From positions 95,478 to 151,988 of the forward strand of contig NZ_CP074129.1 in NCBI RefSeq assembly GCF_018282095.1: a DNA stretch of 56,511 nucleotides. The letters are read 5' to 3'. The position numbers were made by a program, and so were the translations under genes. The notes beneath the pieces were generated by a model. That model worked only from the letters and a program-made list of their open reading frames with translations. It ran no database searches and was not told where the DNA came from. Of this stretch, positions 42,859 through 51,501 are shown piece after piece; within the stretch, counting starts at the first letter, position 1, and every line of letters begins with the position of its first letter. The DNA is from Pseudovibrio brasiliensis (lineage in GTDB: Bacteria; Pseudomonadota; Alphaproteobacteria; Rhizobiales; Stappiaceae).

Positions 42859-42916
42859 ACTTTAAAATGCACTCAAACTCTCGAGACTTCGTTAATGCTG
42901 TCAAATCTTATAAATT

Positions 42917-43813
42917 TCAGATAGTAGTGCCTACTTCATCTTGAAGCCATCTAAGAAAATTCTGTGCTGCTTTTTTACGAGTGCCACCAATAGTTAGAAC
43001 TGCTCTGTAAAAGTAACCGGGTAGCCTTGCTCCATTGAGCACTACAGTTTTATCACTCAGTTCTTGAGCTTCAAAAATGGTATTACTGATCAGCGCTGCA
43101 GCATTTCCTCTGATGACAGCATCAAGTGCAAGATTATAGGCATCCACATTCGAAATTATGTAGTCCTCATAGCCTTCATTATTATTTTCAGAGAACCAGC
43201 GTTTCCATGTCGGAGAGTTGAGGCTGGATAGCTCCCAACGCACATCCAATAAGCGCTTGCTTGTCAAGTTCTCTATCTGATTGCCTTCCGATAACATACT
43301 AGGTGAACAAACAGCCAGATATTCCTCTCTGTACAGATTAATTTCAACACTATCGAGAGGGGCTTTCGGGCCATACCGAATAACCAGATCAGCCTCGCTA
43401 CTATCAAGCGGGGTACATTTTTCAGAAGCAATGACATTCACGGCGTAATCGGGAAAACGTTCGTAAAAATTGTTTAAGCGAGGAAATAGCCAATAACGGG
43501 CAAACTCTCGTGTTACGCTAACATTGACAGACTTATTGTCTTTTTCCCCGTATGTTTCGAAGAATGCAGCAGCAAGACAATCAAACCCACGTGTCACCTC
43601 TGGCAGGATGCGCTTTCCTTGCTCTGTCAGGCTAAGGTTCCGCCCATTCCGATCGAATAATTGAAGGTTAAGCAGCTTCTCCAAATGCCTGATCTGATGA
43701 CTGATCGCTGTTGGTGTGACAGCCAACTCGTCAGCAGCATCTGTGAAACTGCCATGACGAGCAGCTGCCTCAAATGCTCTGACAGCGATCAGCGGAGGAA
43801 TGCGTCTGCGCAT
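42917..43813 (-). CDS. LysR-family regulator (GcvA-like)
   Basis: A regulator of about 298 residues beginning MRRRIPPLIAVRAFEAAARH, with the GcvA-type helix-turn-helix FTDAADELAVTPTAISHQIR and HLEKLLNLQLFDRNGRNLSL, then a substrate-binding domain. The frame extends 13 codons upstream (43852) without a better ribosome site. GcvA-like LysR proteins often control neighbouring catabolic operons; the DUF1989-amidase operon and the Pot-type transporter are candidates. Confidence 0.87.
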   Translation of the reverse strand: MRRRIPPLIAVRAFEAAARHGSFTDAADELAVTPTAISHQIRHLEKLLNLQLFDRNGRNLSLTEQGKRILPEVTRGFDCLAAAFFETYGEKDNKSVNVSVTREFARYWLFPRLNNFYERFPDYAVNVIASEKCTPLDSSEADLVIRYGPKAPLDSVEINLYREEYLAVCSPSMLSEGNQIENLTSKRLLDVRWELSSLNSPTWKRWFSENNNEGYEDYIISNVDAYNLALDAVIRGNAAALISNTIFEAQELSDKTVVLNGARLPGYFYRAVLTIGGTRKKAAQNFLRWLQDEVGTTI

Positions 43814-43906
43814 TTCAGTTACCTTGTATCTTGCTTTCCTACCTGCAAGCATACCATGTTTAGCAGGTGAGTATCTGCATGTTGTAAATCAGTTTTTTAA
43901 AAGCAT

Positions 43907-43940
43907 GTACGCAGAGCTCAAAACAAGCAGCTCTGCATAC
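43907..43940 (-). terminator. terminator of the monooxygenase-like gene
   Basis: GCAGAGCT (43911-43918) and AGCTCTGC (43929-43936) with a 10-nt loop; the stem extends outward with one mismatch. On the minus strand GCTTTTAAAAAA follows. Confidence 0.65.
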
Positions 43941-43948
43941 GCTTGTGT

Positions 43949-44335
43949 TTAATGTTTCAGATCAGAATAGGTAATTTTCACGGAATCTGCGTTCACCATA
44001 TCCAGAAATGGCTTGTTTCGGTCATCCGCCAAAAATGTCTGAAGACCATCTTTTGCACTTTGCAAATCTTTCCAGAATACTACCTCAACCCATATCCCGT
44101 CATCCTGCAGTGAAACATAACGGTCGACGAACCCGGAAACATTTGTCAGGTTATTGTTAATGCTCGCAGCAACCTGAGCCAACTTCTCTGCATCAGTCCC
44201 TGCTTTTGCAGTGAAAGTTACATATTCCAAAACACTAGCCTCGTTGAGTTGTGTTGCCATTGCACTTTCTCCATGCGCCACTACCAACGGCATTGCGAAT
44301 ACTGCCACAGTGACGACTTTCTTGATTAGATTCAT
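43949..44335 (-). CDS. exported antibiotic-biosynthesis-monooxygenase-like protein
   Basis: A protein of about 128 residues with a signal peptide (MNLIKKVVTVAVFAMPLVVA, cut near AMA). The mature part is a single ferredoxin-like dimeric alpha-beta-barrel (ASVLEYVTFTAKAGTDAEKL, VSGFVDRYVSLQDDGIWVEV, WKDLQSAKDGLQTFL) like ABM-domain proteins. AAAGGGAGGAC before ATG 44335 decides the start. Next to the ABC transporter operon and on the same strand, about 100 bp after the hydrolase gene. Periplasmic location of such a fold is less common; function unknown. Confidence 0.75.
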   Translation of the reverse strand: MNLIKKVVTVAVFAMPLVVAHGESAMATQLNEASVLEYVTFTAKAGTDAEKLAQVAASINNNLTNVSGFVDRYVSLQDDGIWVEVVFWKDLQSAKDGLQTFLADDRNKPFLDMVNADSVKITYSDLKH

Positions 44336-44438
44336 AGGTTTGTCCTCCCTTTCAATCCGAAACATTGTTGTTTCAGGCTTCACCTCTGTATTGACTTGCA
44401 TTATGTTAATGTTGTTATTCGCAAGTTCGCTTTACTGA

Positions 44439-45125
44439 TCAGTCTACGGCAGCGTCAGCCATCACATGAATTTTCTTGGCAACGGCTCTTCCAAGGATCT
44501 TGTGCTGCTCAGCAGACATATGCAGACCATCAAGACCGGCAGCCTCTGGGATGACCACGCTTGCATCAAAACTCTCTATGCCAGCAGCATTAGCTGCAGC
44601 TTTCAGCGCTGCCCCAAGTTTCCGTGACTTTTCTTGTCCGCCTTCAAACATTGCGGCAAAGTCCGGGTGTGCCATCGTCGAAACAGGTGGCGGAGAGATA
44701 ACCAGCACTTCGGGAGCCCTGTAGGTATAGGCCACTCCTCCTTCTGTCCCCTTTGCAACCTTGGCAACTTCAATGATCGCATCAGCGATATCTTCCGCAC
44801 TGCGAGCCAGATCATTCTTAAGATCATTGGTTCCCAGCATGATGACAACAAGATCAAGTGGCATTTCGCGAGCGATGGCGGCAGGCAGGTTTTTTGCACC
44901 ATTGAAGGCGTCTGCTGGCACACTGTTCCATGCAGCTGGTTCGTCTAGATTAGTTGAGCGGACAGTCAACCCATCCACACTAACTTTGAACTTATCCCCC
45001 AGCTCCGCAGCTAGCACACCCGCCCATCTCTCATTATCTGCGTAACGTGAACTTGGGAAGGCAACTTCAACTCCCTTCCAACCCCACGTGTTTGAGTCAC
45101 CATAAACGAGCACGTTATAGGTCAT
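44439..45125 (-). CDS. SGNH/GDSL-family hydrolase
   Basis: A 228-residue esterase-fold enzyme with block I VLVYGDSNTWGWKG (catalytic Ser), block III IMLGTNDLKNDL (Asn) and block V DGLHMSAEQH (Asp and His). No signal peptide. The ATG at 45125 has AAGGAGAAGAAG upstream; the longer frame to 45173 is not used. It starts 14 bp after the ATPase gene of the Pot-type ABC transporter and so belongs to that operon; it may deacylate the imported substrate. Confidence 0.88.
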   Translation of the reverse strand: MTYNVLVYGDSNTWGWKGVEVAFPSSRYADNERWAGVLAAELGDKFKVSVDGLTVRSTNLDEPAAWNSVPADAFNGAKNLPAAIAREMPLDLVVIMLGTNDLKNDLARSAEDIADAIIEVAKVAKGTEGGVAYTYRAPEVLVISPPPVSTMAHPDFAAMFEGGQEKSRKLGAALKAAANAAGIESFDASVVIPEAAGLDGLHMSAEQHKILGRAVAKKIHVMADAAVD

Positions 45126-45139
45126 TCTTCTTCTCCTTA

Positions 45140-46273
45140 TCAGTTGATGATGTGACAGTCTTCTGGGTGCCAATTCGCGAAAACGCCCGCCCCTACTTCG
45201 ATGTCTAAGGTTTTCAAGTCACGCTGTTGAAGTTGTACGAAGATCTTGGATCCAGAGGCTGTTTCCAGTTGTAGGTTGACGAGCGCTCCCACAAACTCCT
45301 CACCTACGACCCGGCAATAAACTTCGTTGTCAGCCCATCCGCTTTCCTGTGACAATGAGATCTGATCAGCGCGCACAATCAGGTTGATCTTGCTGCCAAC
45401 CCGAAGTGTTCTGAACTCATCTGAGGTACATCTGAAAGTGCCATCCTTTCCATCAACAAGCACTTCGTCCGTTTCAGTGGATTTAACCGTACAGCTCAAT
45501 ATGCTGCTGCCACCAAGGAACCGTGCCACGAAGCTGGTTGCCGGTTTGAGGTAAATCTCCTGCGGTGCGCCTTCCTGCTCAACTCGGCCTTCGTTCATAA
45601 TCACGACTTTGTCGGCCATAGAGAATGCTTCGGAGTGGCTGTGCGTTACATAAACAAAGGTAATTCCCAGCTCGCGCTGCAGGCGTTTTAGCTCTGCCTG
45701 CATTTGCAACGAGAGGTGCGCATCCAGTGCGGAAAGTGGTTCATCCAGCAAAATAATCGAAGGTTCAGTTACCAAGCATCTGGCCAGCGCTACCCGTTGT
45801 CTCTGGCCACCAGAAAGCTGGTCGATTGAACGGTTTACATATTCATCCAACCCCAGTTTTGATGCCCACTCATGAGCTCGTCGATGGCGTTCACCTTTGG
45901 AGACGCCGCTCATGCGCAGCCCGAACTCAATGTTTTCCAGCACGCTCAAAAATGGAAAAAGAGCAAGAGACTGCCATACCATAGGCATTTCACGTTCCCA
46001 GATTTCCTGATGCCTGATGGAACGGCCAGAGCGCAAAATGTCACCGGTAGTTATGCTTTCCAGACCAGCCAGACAACGCAGTAATGTGCTTTTTCCGCAA
46101 CCAGAGGGGCCCATGATGGCGGTAAACTGACCGCGATCAATGTTCAGATTCAAGTCCCGGATAGCCACGGCTTTGCCGTAGTTCTTACGAATATCCCGAA
46201 GCGCGATGTGTACATCCTGCGATGGGCTTTCATCAGCCTGCATAGAAGTGTTTGTTTGGATCTTTGCGGTCAT
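45140..46273 (-). CDS. Pot-type ABC transporter ATP-binding protein
   Basis: An ATPase of about 377 residues: Walker A GPSGCGKSTLLRCLAG, Q-loop QSLALFPFLSVLEN, signature LSGGQRQRVALARCL, Walker B SIILLDEPLSALDAH, switch THSHSEA, then a C-terminal TOBE regulatory domain as in PotA/FbpC. It powers the two permeases encoded just upstream. The ATG at 46273 overlaps the permease stop by one base (TGATG) and has GGAGAAAC before it; the frame to 46321 is rejected. Confidence 0.93.
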   Translation of the reverse strand: MTAKIQTNTSMQADESPSQDVHIALRDIRKNYGKAVAIRDLNLNIDRGQFTAIMGPSGCGKSTLLRCLAGLESITTGDILRSGRSIRHQEIWEREMPMVWQSLALFPFLSVLENIEFGLRMSGVSKGERHRRAHEWASKLGLDEYVNRSIDQLSGGQRQRVALARCLVTEPSIILLDEPLSALDAHLSLQMQAELKRLQRELGITFVYVTHSHSEAFSMADKVVIMNEGRVEQEGAPQEIYLKPATSFVARFLGGSSILSCTVKSTETDEVLVDGKDGTFRCTSDEFRTLRVGSKINLIVRADQISLSQESGWADNEVYCRVVGEEFVGALVNLQLETASGSKIFVQLQQRDLKTLDIEVGAGVFANWHPEDCHIIN

Positions 46274-47070
46274 CACAGTTTCTCCTTTGAAAACCGGCGC
46301 AGAGTAATAAACTGGGCGCACAGGATTAAGCTCATGGACACAACGAATGTGAATGAACCAATCGCATTGATGCGGGGACTGACTGCAGATTGAAGGAAGC
46401 TGAGAACGCGGACCGATGCTGTTTCATTAAGGCCGCCAACAAACCAAGTGACGGCATACTCATCAAAAGACACTGCAAAGCTCAGCAGAAATGCCGCAAA
46501 AACGGACGTTTTGGTTAAGGGAATGATGACTTCCCAAAATGCCCTCCAGTTTGATGCTCCGAGGTTTTGAGCAGCAAACTCAAGATCGCCGTCAATCTGA
46601 GAGAGGCGTAGTCGGATAATGGCCATGGCAAAGGGAGAGGCAAGGACAATCTGGGAGATAACGATTGCAGAGAGATTGCCCGAGAGGCCCACTCTGGAAA
46701 GATATGCCAGCATTGCCAGTCCAGAGACGACAAGAGGCACCAATGGCGGCAACAGTGCAAACACCATCAGCAGCTTCTTACCAACAAAATTGAAACGATA
46801 GTCAGTATAGGCAGCAGTGAACCCCAAAAACGTAGAGAGTGGAGCCACAATAAGAGCAACCAACGCTGTATTGAGCAATGCTCGAATAACCAAGTCATCC
46901 CCAAATGCCAGCTCATACCATTGGGTTGAGAAGCCGGAGATAGGAAGCGTTGGGAAACGATCGGCCGTGAGCGAAAACACAAAGTTCGTCATAATCGGTG
47001 CATAGAGAAACGCAAGAGCACCTGCGCACAGGACCATGAGGATTATTCTTGTTGCTTGAGAAAGGTGCAT
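46273..47070 (-). CDS. Pot-type ABC transporter permease 2 (PotC-like)
   Basis: A 265-residue membrane protein with six hydrophobic segments and the binding-protein-dependent transport EAA-like loop AAQNLGASNWRAFWEVIIPL that contacts the ATPase. Begins MHLSQATRIILMVLCAGAL. Start and stop overlap the neighbouring genes by one base each, showing tight coupling. Confidence 0.93.
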   Translation of the reverse strand: MHLSQATRIILMVLCAGALAFLYAPIMTNFVFSLTADRFPTLPISGFSTQWYELAFGDDLVIRALLNTALVALIVAPLSTFLGFTAAYTDYRFNFVGKKLLMVFALLPPLVPLVVSGLAMLAYLSRVGLSGNLSAIVISQIVLASPFAMAIIRLRLSQIDGDLEFAAQNLGASNWRAFWEVIIPLTKTSVFAAFLLSFAVSFDEYAVTWFVGGLNETASVRVLSFLQSAVSPRINAIGSFTFVVSMSLILCAQFITLRRFSKEKL

Positions 47071-47924
47071 TACTTCCTCCGGTACGCGAGTTTAAGACTC
47101 GTCAAAGCGACAATAAGCAGTGTCCCAATCATCACGATTGCAATGACAGCTGCACGTGGCCATTGCTGGCCTGATTTGACGGTGTCTGTGATCAATATTG
47201 CGAGAGTTGGGAACTTACCGCCGCCCATGTAGGTCGGAGAAACAAAGTCGCCAAAGCTGAAGATGAAAGCAAAGAGTGCCCCCAGAATAAGACCTGCACG
47301 AGTACCCGGCAGAAGGACTGAGAAAAACACCCTTACTGGGCCACATCCAAGATTATAAGCCGCGTTGATCAGTGTTCTGTCAAAAGACAGCATAGAGATC
47401 GATTGGATTACTACCACCAGAGGTAACGTAAGCGTGACGTATCCGACCTGCATCGCAAACTTTGAGCTAAGAAGGCTTCCGGTTTCGAGACCAATAGCGG
47501 CAAGGAGATTGGATATTACCCCATTATCAGTCAGGTAGATTTGCCATGAGTAAACCCGCACAAGGTAACTTGTGAAGAAGGGTACTACGAACAATCCCAA
47601 TACTGTTAATTTAGCACGCGTTGACAAAATAAAACCAATAACCAGCGAACACGGCAAAGCCAACAGGCTGGCAATGGCAGCAACACAGGAGGCCCCTAGA
47701 AATGTCCGCCCGTATGCCTGCCAGAAATAGTTGGCGCTCAGGATTTTCACCCAATTATCCAGTTGGAAATCAGGCTGCAGCACGAAGTTCCGCACATCCC
47801 AGAAACTCAACCAAACCAGAAGAAGAAGTGGGCCGAGAAAGAAAAGAGTAAGCCAGAACGGTAAGGGTGAGACCCAGAAGCTGCTATAAAGCAACCTCCG
47901 AGCTGATAACGCGGGTTTTTGCAT
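47070..47924 (-). CDS. Pot-type ABC transporter permease 1 (PotB-like)
   Basis: A 284-residue six-segment permease (PFWLTLFFLGPLLLLVWLSF near the start; EAA-like loop AAYNLGCGPVRVFFSVLLPG). It forms the channel with the PotC-like partner. The start is 29 bp downstream of the binding-protein gene, and no strong ribosome site is visible. Confidence 0.92.
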   Translation of the reverse strand: MQKPALSARRLLYSSFWVSPLPFWLTLFFLGPLLLLVWLSFWDVRNFVLQPDFQLDNWVKILSANYFWQAYGRTFLGASCVAAIASLLALPCSLVIGFILSTRAKLTVLGLFVVPFFTSYLVRVYSWQIYLTDNGVISNLLAAIGLETGSLLSSKFAMQVGYVTLTLPLVVVIQSISMLSFDRTLINAAYNLGCGPVRVFFSVLLPGTRAGLILGALFAFIFSFGDFVSPTYMGGGKFPTLAILITDTVKSGQQWPRAAVIAIVMIGTLLIVALTSLKLAYRRK

Positions 47925-47953
47925 GGTGTTATTCCGGGATTATCGCTGAGTTT

Positions 47954-49069
47954 CTAGGTGCTTTTGTATTCGGACCAGAAGTCATTCCAGTCTGCCAGAT
48001 CTTGTTGCACTGGCAGTTTGCGGATTTTGATCCGACCTGCCCGAATAAGGTCCATAGCGTTCCCTGATCCTTCAAACATACCCAGATGACGGGCATCCTC
48101 GGGTCTTTCCTCGATCATTCGTTTCCAACCACGTTTGCTTGGGATAACTGCCGGGAACACATTCAAGTTTGCTAGACGAAATTGACCTTCGGGCCCTGCC
48201 ATATATTGGATAAATTTGCGAGCCAGTTCTGCCTTGCGAGAACCTTTGCCGATTGAGAAGGACTCAGTAAACTGAAGGCCTCCTTCCTCTGGGATGGTAG
48301 TAGTAACATTGGCCCCATCGCGGCGTAAAACTCCGGTGATCCATTCACCAATACCTGGCATTACAGAGACTTCGCCGCTCTTTAGCGAAGAGAGCACACC
48401 GCCGTAATCATAAAATCCGCGCACATGCGGCTTTAGTTCCAGTGTCGTCTCTTTAAGTTTACTCCACCCGGCCTCTGAAAGATTGAAAGGGGCTTCGTTA
48501 CCATTGTACTGACTAAGCACGCCAAGATTGGGCAAATGCCAATCGAAATGACCGATCTTATCCTTCAGTTTTGTATCCCATAGGAGTTTGTAGCTAGAAG
48601 CTTCTTTGCGAGAAACAGCGTCTAAATTGTGAGAGATACCCAGAAAGCCAAACCGGCTGATCATGGCGTAAAGTTTGTCATCAACCCAGTGGCCTGGGAA
48701 CTTATGGAACTCATGAAAGAAATCATCGAGAGGGTAGTCTGAAGGGTCCAACTGTTCTACAAAATCAGCAGCTACCAATTGATGCACGTACTCAGCATCC
48801 GCATGGACCAGATCATAAGTGCCACGCGGAGATTGGCTTAGCAGCGCCAACATCTGCTCGCCGCCAACGTAGTACTTTGGTGTAATCTTTACGCGATTTA
48901 ATTCCTCAAACTCAGCGACAGCGTCAGGCTCCGCCTGCCCATACCACGCCAACATGGTCAACTCAGCTATGGTTTGAGCGCGCAATATATTGGGCATAGC
49001 TAGTGCGCCGGTTGCTGCCGCGCCTGATTTGATAAACAAACGGCGACTACATGAAAATTTCTGAACCAT
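47954..49069 (-). CDS. Pot-type periplasmic binding protein, Tat-exported
   Basis: A 371-residue extracytoplasmic binding protein of the spermidine/putrescine-like family. The N-terminus has a twin-arginine signal SRRLFIKSGAAATGALAM, cut near LRAQ. The mature part starts TIAELTMLAWYGQAEPDAV. Substrate residues cannot be assigned; family members bind polyamines, opines, amino-acid-like or other small cationic compounds. First gene of the transporter-hydrolase operon. Nothing is seen in the 284-bp gap 49070-49353 upstream. Confidence 0.9.
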   Translation of the reverse strand: MVQKFSCSRRLFIKSGAAATGALAMPNILRAQTIAELTMLAWYGQAEPDAVAEFEELNRVKITPKYYVGGEQMLALLSQSPRGTYDLVHADAEYVHQLVAADFVEQLDPSDYPLDDFFHEFHKFPGHWVDDKLYAMISRFGFLGISHNLDAVSRKEASSYKLLWDTKLKDKIGHFDWHLPNLGVLSQYNGNEAPFNLSEAGWSKLKETTLELKPHVRGFYDYGGVLSSLKSGEVSVMPGIGEWITGVLRRDGANVTTTIPEEGGLQFTESFSIGKGSRKAELARKFIQYMAGPEGQFRLANLNVFPAVIPSKRGWKRMIEERPEDARHLGMFEGSGNAMDLIRAGRIKIRKLPVQQDLADWNDFWSEYKST

Positions 49070-49353
49070 TGTTCCCTCCCTAATGGTTCAGAAACTATGG
49101 GAACACAGGGTAAAGACGGCAAACGAGCAGAATTCATGCCATGCTCAGAATTTTTCATTCTGATGAGCGTATTGTAGGTTTTACTTGATAGTAAACTTCT
49201 GGATACGAAGTAAGTCCTGCTTAACTTGTAAATATCACTCTATCGAGAAGAAGAAGTTACCTTTTTATAAATCCCAAAGTACAAAGGAAAGCTGCTACAA
49301 TTAAACATACCAGCAAGAAAGCTAGCGGTATCTGCAGGTAGAATAACCTCCCC

Positions 49354-50250
49354 CTAAGTTGACTTAAACATTCTCGTCAAAACGTCCCCCACACGATGGA
49401 AGTCCGGATCCAGTTCGGTCTCCAGCGGAGCTATGACGAAGTAGGCTCCTTTGCGTTGATGGAAGCCGAAGGGTGCGCAGAGGCGATTGTTTTCGATTGC
49501 TTCTGTGACGAGAGGCCGAGGTGCGATTGTGGGACCGAGGCTGGCTTCGGCGCCCTGAAGGGCCAAGTACATCTCATCGAAGTAGATTGTGTTTTCGGCT
49601 GGCTCCAGAGAAACGCCGCTTTCCTCCACCCAGTTCTCCCATATATGCGGCCTGTCTTTTGGAAGCAGACGATTGTAGTGAGTGAGGGTGTGGGCTGGAT
49701 CGTTTGCTTCTGACGACAACAGCAGCGGTGAGATCACCAATCCAAACTATTCATCTGCAAGTTTCAGGAGCATATTGCTTACATCGGGGACCTCCTCAAC
49801 TCTCAGGCTGAGGGAGTAAGAAGCATCCACTGCGCCGTAATGTGTATCATCTGCTACGAACTGCAACGGGCGATCACCAATGGCCTCTTGTATCAGACGG
49901 GCGTTTGGGATGATTACACGCAGCAGGCTGGTAGAAGGAGCAGCTAGTACGAAGGGTCTGTTTGAAAGGTCGTGAGAAAAACTCTGTTCGGCCTGCCGCA
50001 GTAAAGCAAAGGCGCTTCGAGTCTCCTGAATTAACCTTTCTCCGGCTGGTGTCGGCTCGTTGCGGCGTGAAACGCGGATGAACAACTTGGCCCTTAGTTC
50101 CGCTTCCAGTGCTTTGATGTGTTTGCTGACCGCACCTTCGATAACACACAGCTCATCCGCCGCCGCTGCTATGTTTCCGCATCTCACAATCGCCTCAAAA
50201 GCTCTGAGAGAGGGAAGCCTACCCAGCAAATTTACTTTCCTATTACTCAA
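49354..50250 (-). pseudogene. LysR-family regulator gene broken by one TAG
   Basis: The N-terminal 167 residues (LGRLPSLRAFEAIVRCGNIA, AADELCVIEGAVSKHIKALE) and the C-terminal part (ISPLLLSSEANDPAHTLTHY to DVLTRMFKST) lie in the same frame, separated only by TAG at 49747-49749. Together they give a normal GcvA-type LysR protein of about 298 residues. A single base change (for example CAG or TGG to TAG) is the simplest cause. It stands next to the Pot-type transporter operon, so its loss may leave that operon unregulated or under the other LysR gene. Confidence 0.85.
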
Positions 50251-50293
50251 GTCATAATCCCAAATATTCGATTATCATCTGAGTTATAGCAGC

Positions 50294-50328
50294 CTAATAG
50301 GCCCAACTGGACCGAGCGTGCACATTTG
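50294..50328 (+). repeat. direct repeat flanking the Tn3-like remnant, left copy
   Basis: About 35 bp (CTAATAGGCCCAACTGGACC ... CGTGCACAT) similar to 53403-53436 in the same orientation, with about 30 of 36 positions alike. The pair brackets the Tn_C remnant and the hypothetical gene at 52853. Confidence 0.5.
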
Positions 50329-50454
50329 GGCGTTACGAACAACAACAAGGGAACATTGAATCTCATTCACCCAAGTTTGGTGATTTTGAACTGGTAAGAT
50401 GCGGACTTTACTGGGGTATGTTCAGGATACGTGTAAAAAATTCCAAATCTTGGA

Positions 50455-51369
50455 TCAGTTCCACATTCGCTCGGACCCATCCATTGCTGCAACACAAACG
50501 TCTTCAGCGAAGCAGTTGTTCCAATCTGCTTGCTCATGGATTTCGCTCATAATATTCTGGATTATCTCCTCAAGATCCTGCTCATCGCGATAAGTTACGG
50601 TGATCGTATACTCCCCCTGACTATGGCGCACCATTTCATAACTGGCGAGCACCAGCATCTCGATGTTTTCATAGGAATGCTTTTTCCCGCGAACGTGCTT
50701 GCTATTGCGCTCAACCCAAAAAGTAACATTCAGTTTCAGAGAGTTGCTTATGCCTGTGGCTGTGGTTTTACCAATCTCAACACCTCGGTAGCGCAGATAC
50801 TTGTAAAGGCTAGCCCGGCTGATCTCCAGATGCCTTGTGATCTGCGTGACCGACATTTCGCCCGAGCTGTATAGGGCTTCAGCTGCAGCGGCTTTTTGTA
50901 GTGCTTGTTTTGAGAGGCCTTTGGGCCTGCCACTCATTCGCCCGCGAACTCTTGCTGCCGATAAGCCTGCCTGCGTTCTTTCTTTGATCAAGTCCCGTTC
51001 AAATTCTGCCAGAGAAGCAAAAATGTGAAACATCAGCTTGCCCTGTGGCGTCGTTGTGTCAATTGGGTCATTCAGGCTGATCAAACCCACGCCCAGTTCG
51101 TTGAGCTCATTCACGAGCTTGAGAAGATGAGACATGGTACGCCCCAGCCGATCCAGCTTCCAAATGACAATCACATCTCCCGGCTGAAGGTTGCCGAGCA
51201 TCATCTGCAACTCTTTGCGCTCAGATTTTGCCCCGCTTGCCTGCTCAACATAGATGTGCCGGCATCCCGCTTGTTTAAGCGCATCAATCTGCATGTCCGG
51301 GCTCTGATCGCTGGTAGATACCCTTGCATAGCCAAACTTCACCGGATTGTGTTCAGTAAACTCATTCAT
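50455..51369 (-). CDS. tnpR: long serine resolvase with C-terminal extension
   Basis: A 304-residue resolvase. Residues 1-185 are the standard part: KFGYARVSTSDQSPDMQIDA (Ser nucleophile), VIWKLDRLGRTMSHLLKL, AEFERDLIKERTQAGL and an HTH (SVTQITRHLEISRASLYKYL). About 110 further residues (LNVTFWVERNSKHVRGKKHS onward) form an extension like that of the ISXc5-type long resolvases. It ends close to the left end of Tn_C. Complete and possibly active on its own res site. Confidence 0.9.
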   Translation of the reverse strand: MNEFTEHNPVKFGYARVSTSDQSPDMQIDALKQAGCRHIYVEQASGAKSERKELQMMLGNLQPGDVIVIWKLDRLGRTMSHLLKLVNELNELGVGLISLNDPIDTTTPQGKLMFHIFASLAEFERDLIKERTQAGLSAARVRGRMSGRPKGLSKQALQKAAAAEALYSSGEMSVTQITRHLEISRASLYKYLRYRGVEIGKTTATGISNSLKLNVTFWVERNSKHVRGKKHSYENIEMLVLASYEMVRHSQGEYTITVTYRDEQDLEEIIQNIMSEIHEQADWNNCFAEDVCVAAMDGSERMWN

Positions 51370-51501
51370 GATCGATATATTGAACTTTGATTATGCGAAC
51401 GTCTTTTATGAACTAAAAGGGCTATATAAACTGCTTGGCTTACATTCTATGCGGCCAGTTCAAATAAATCACCGTTTTTGTGAACTATCGGGAATACAAC
51501 G

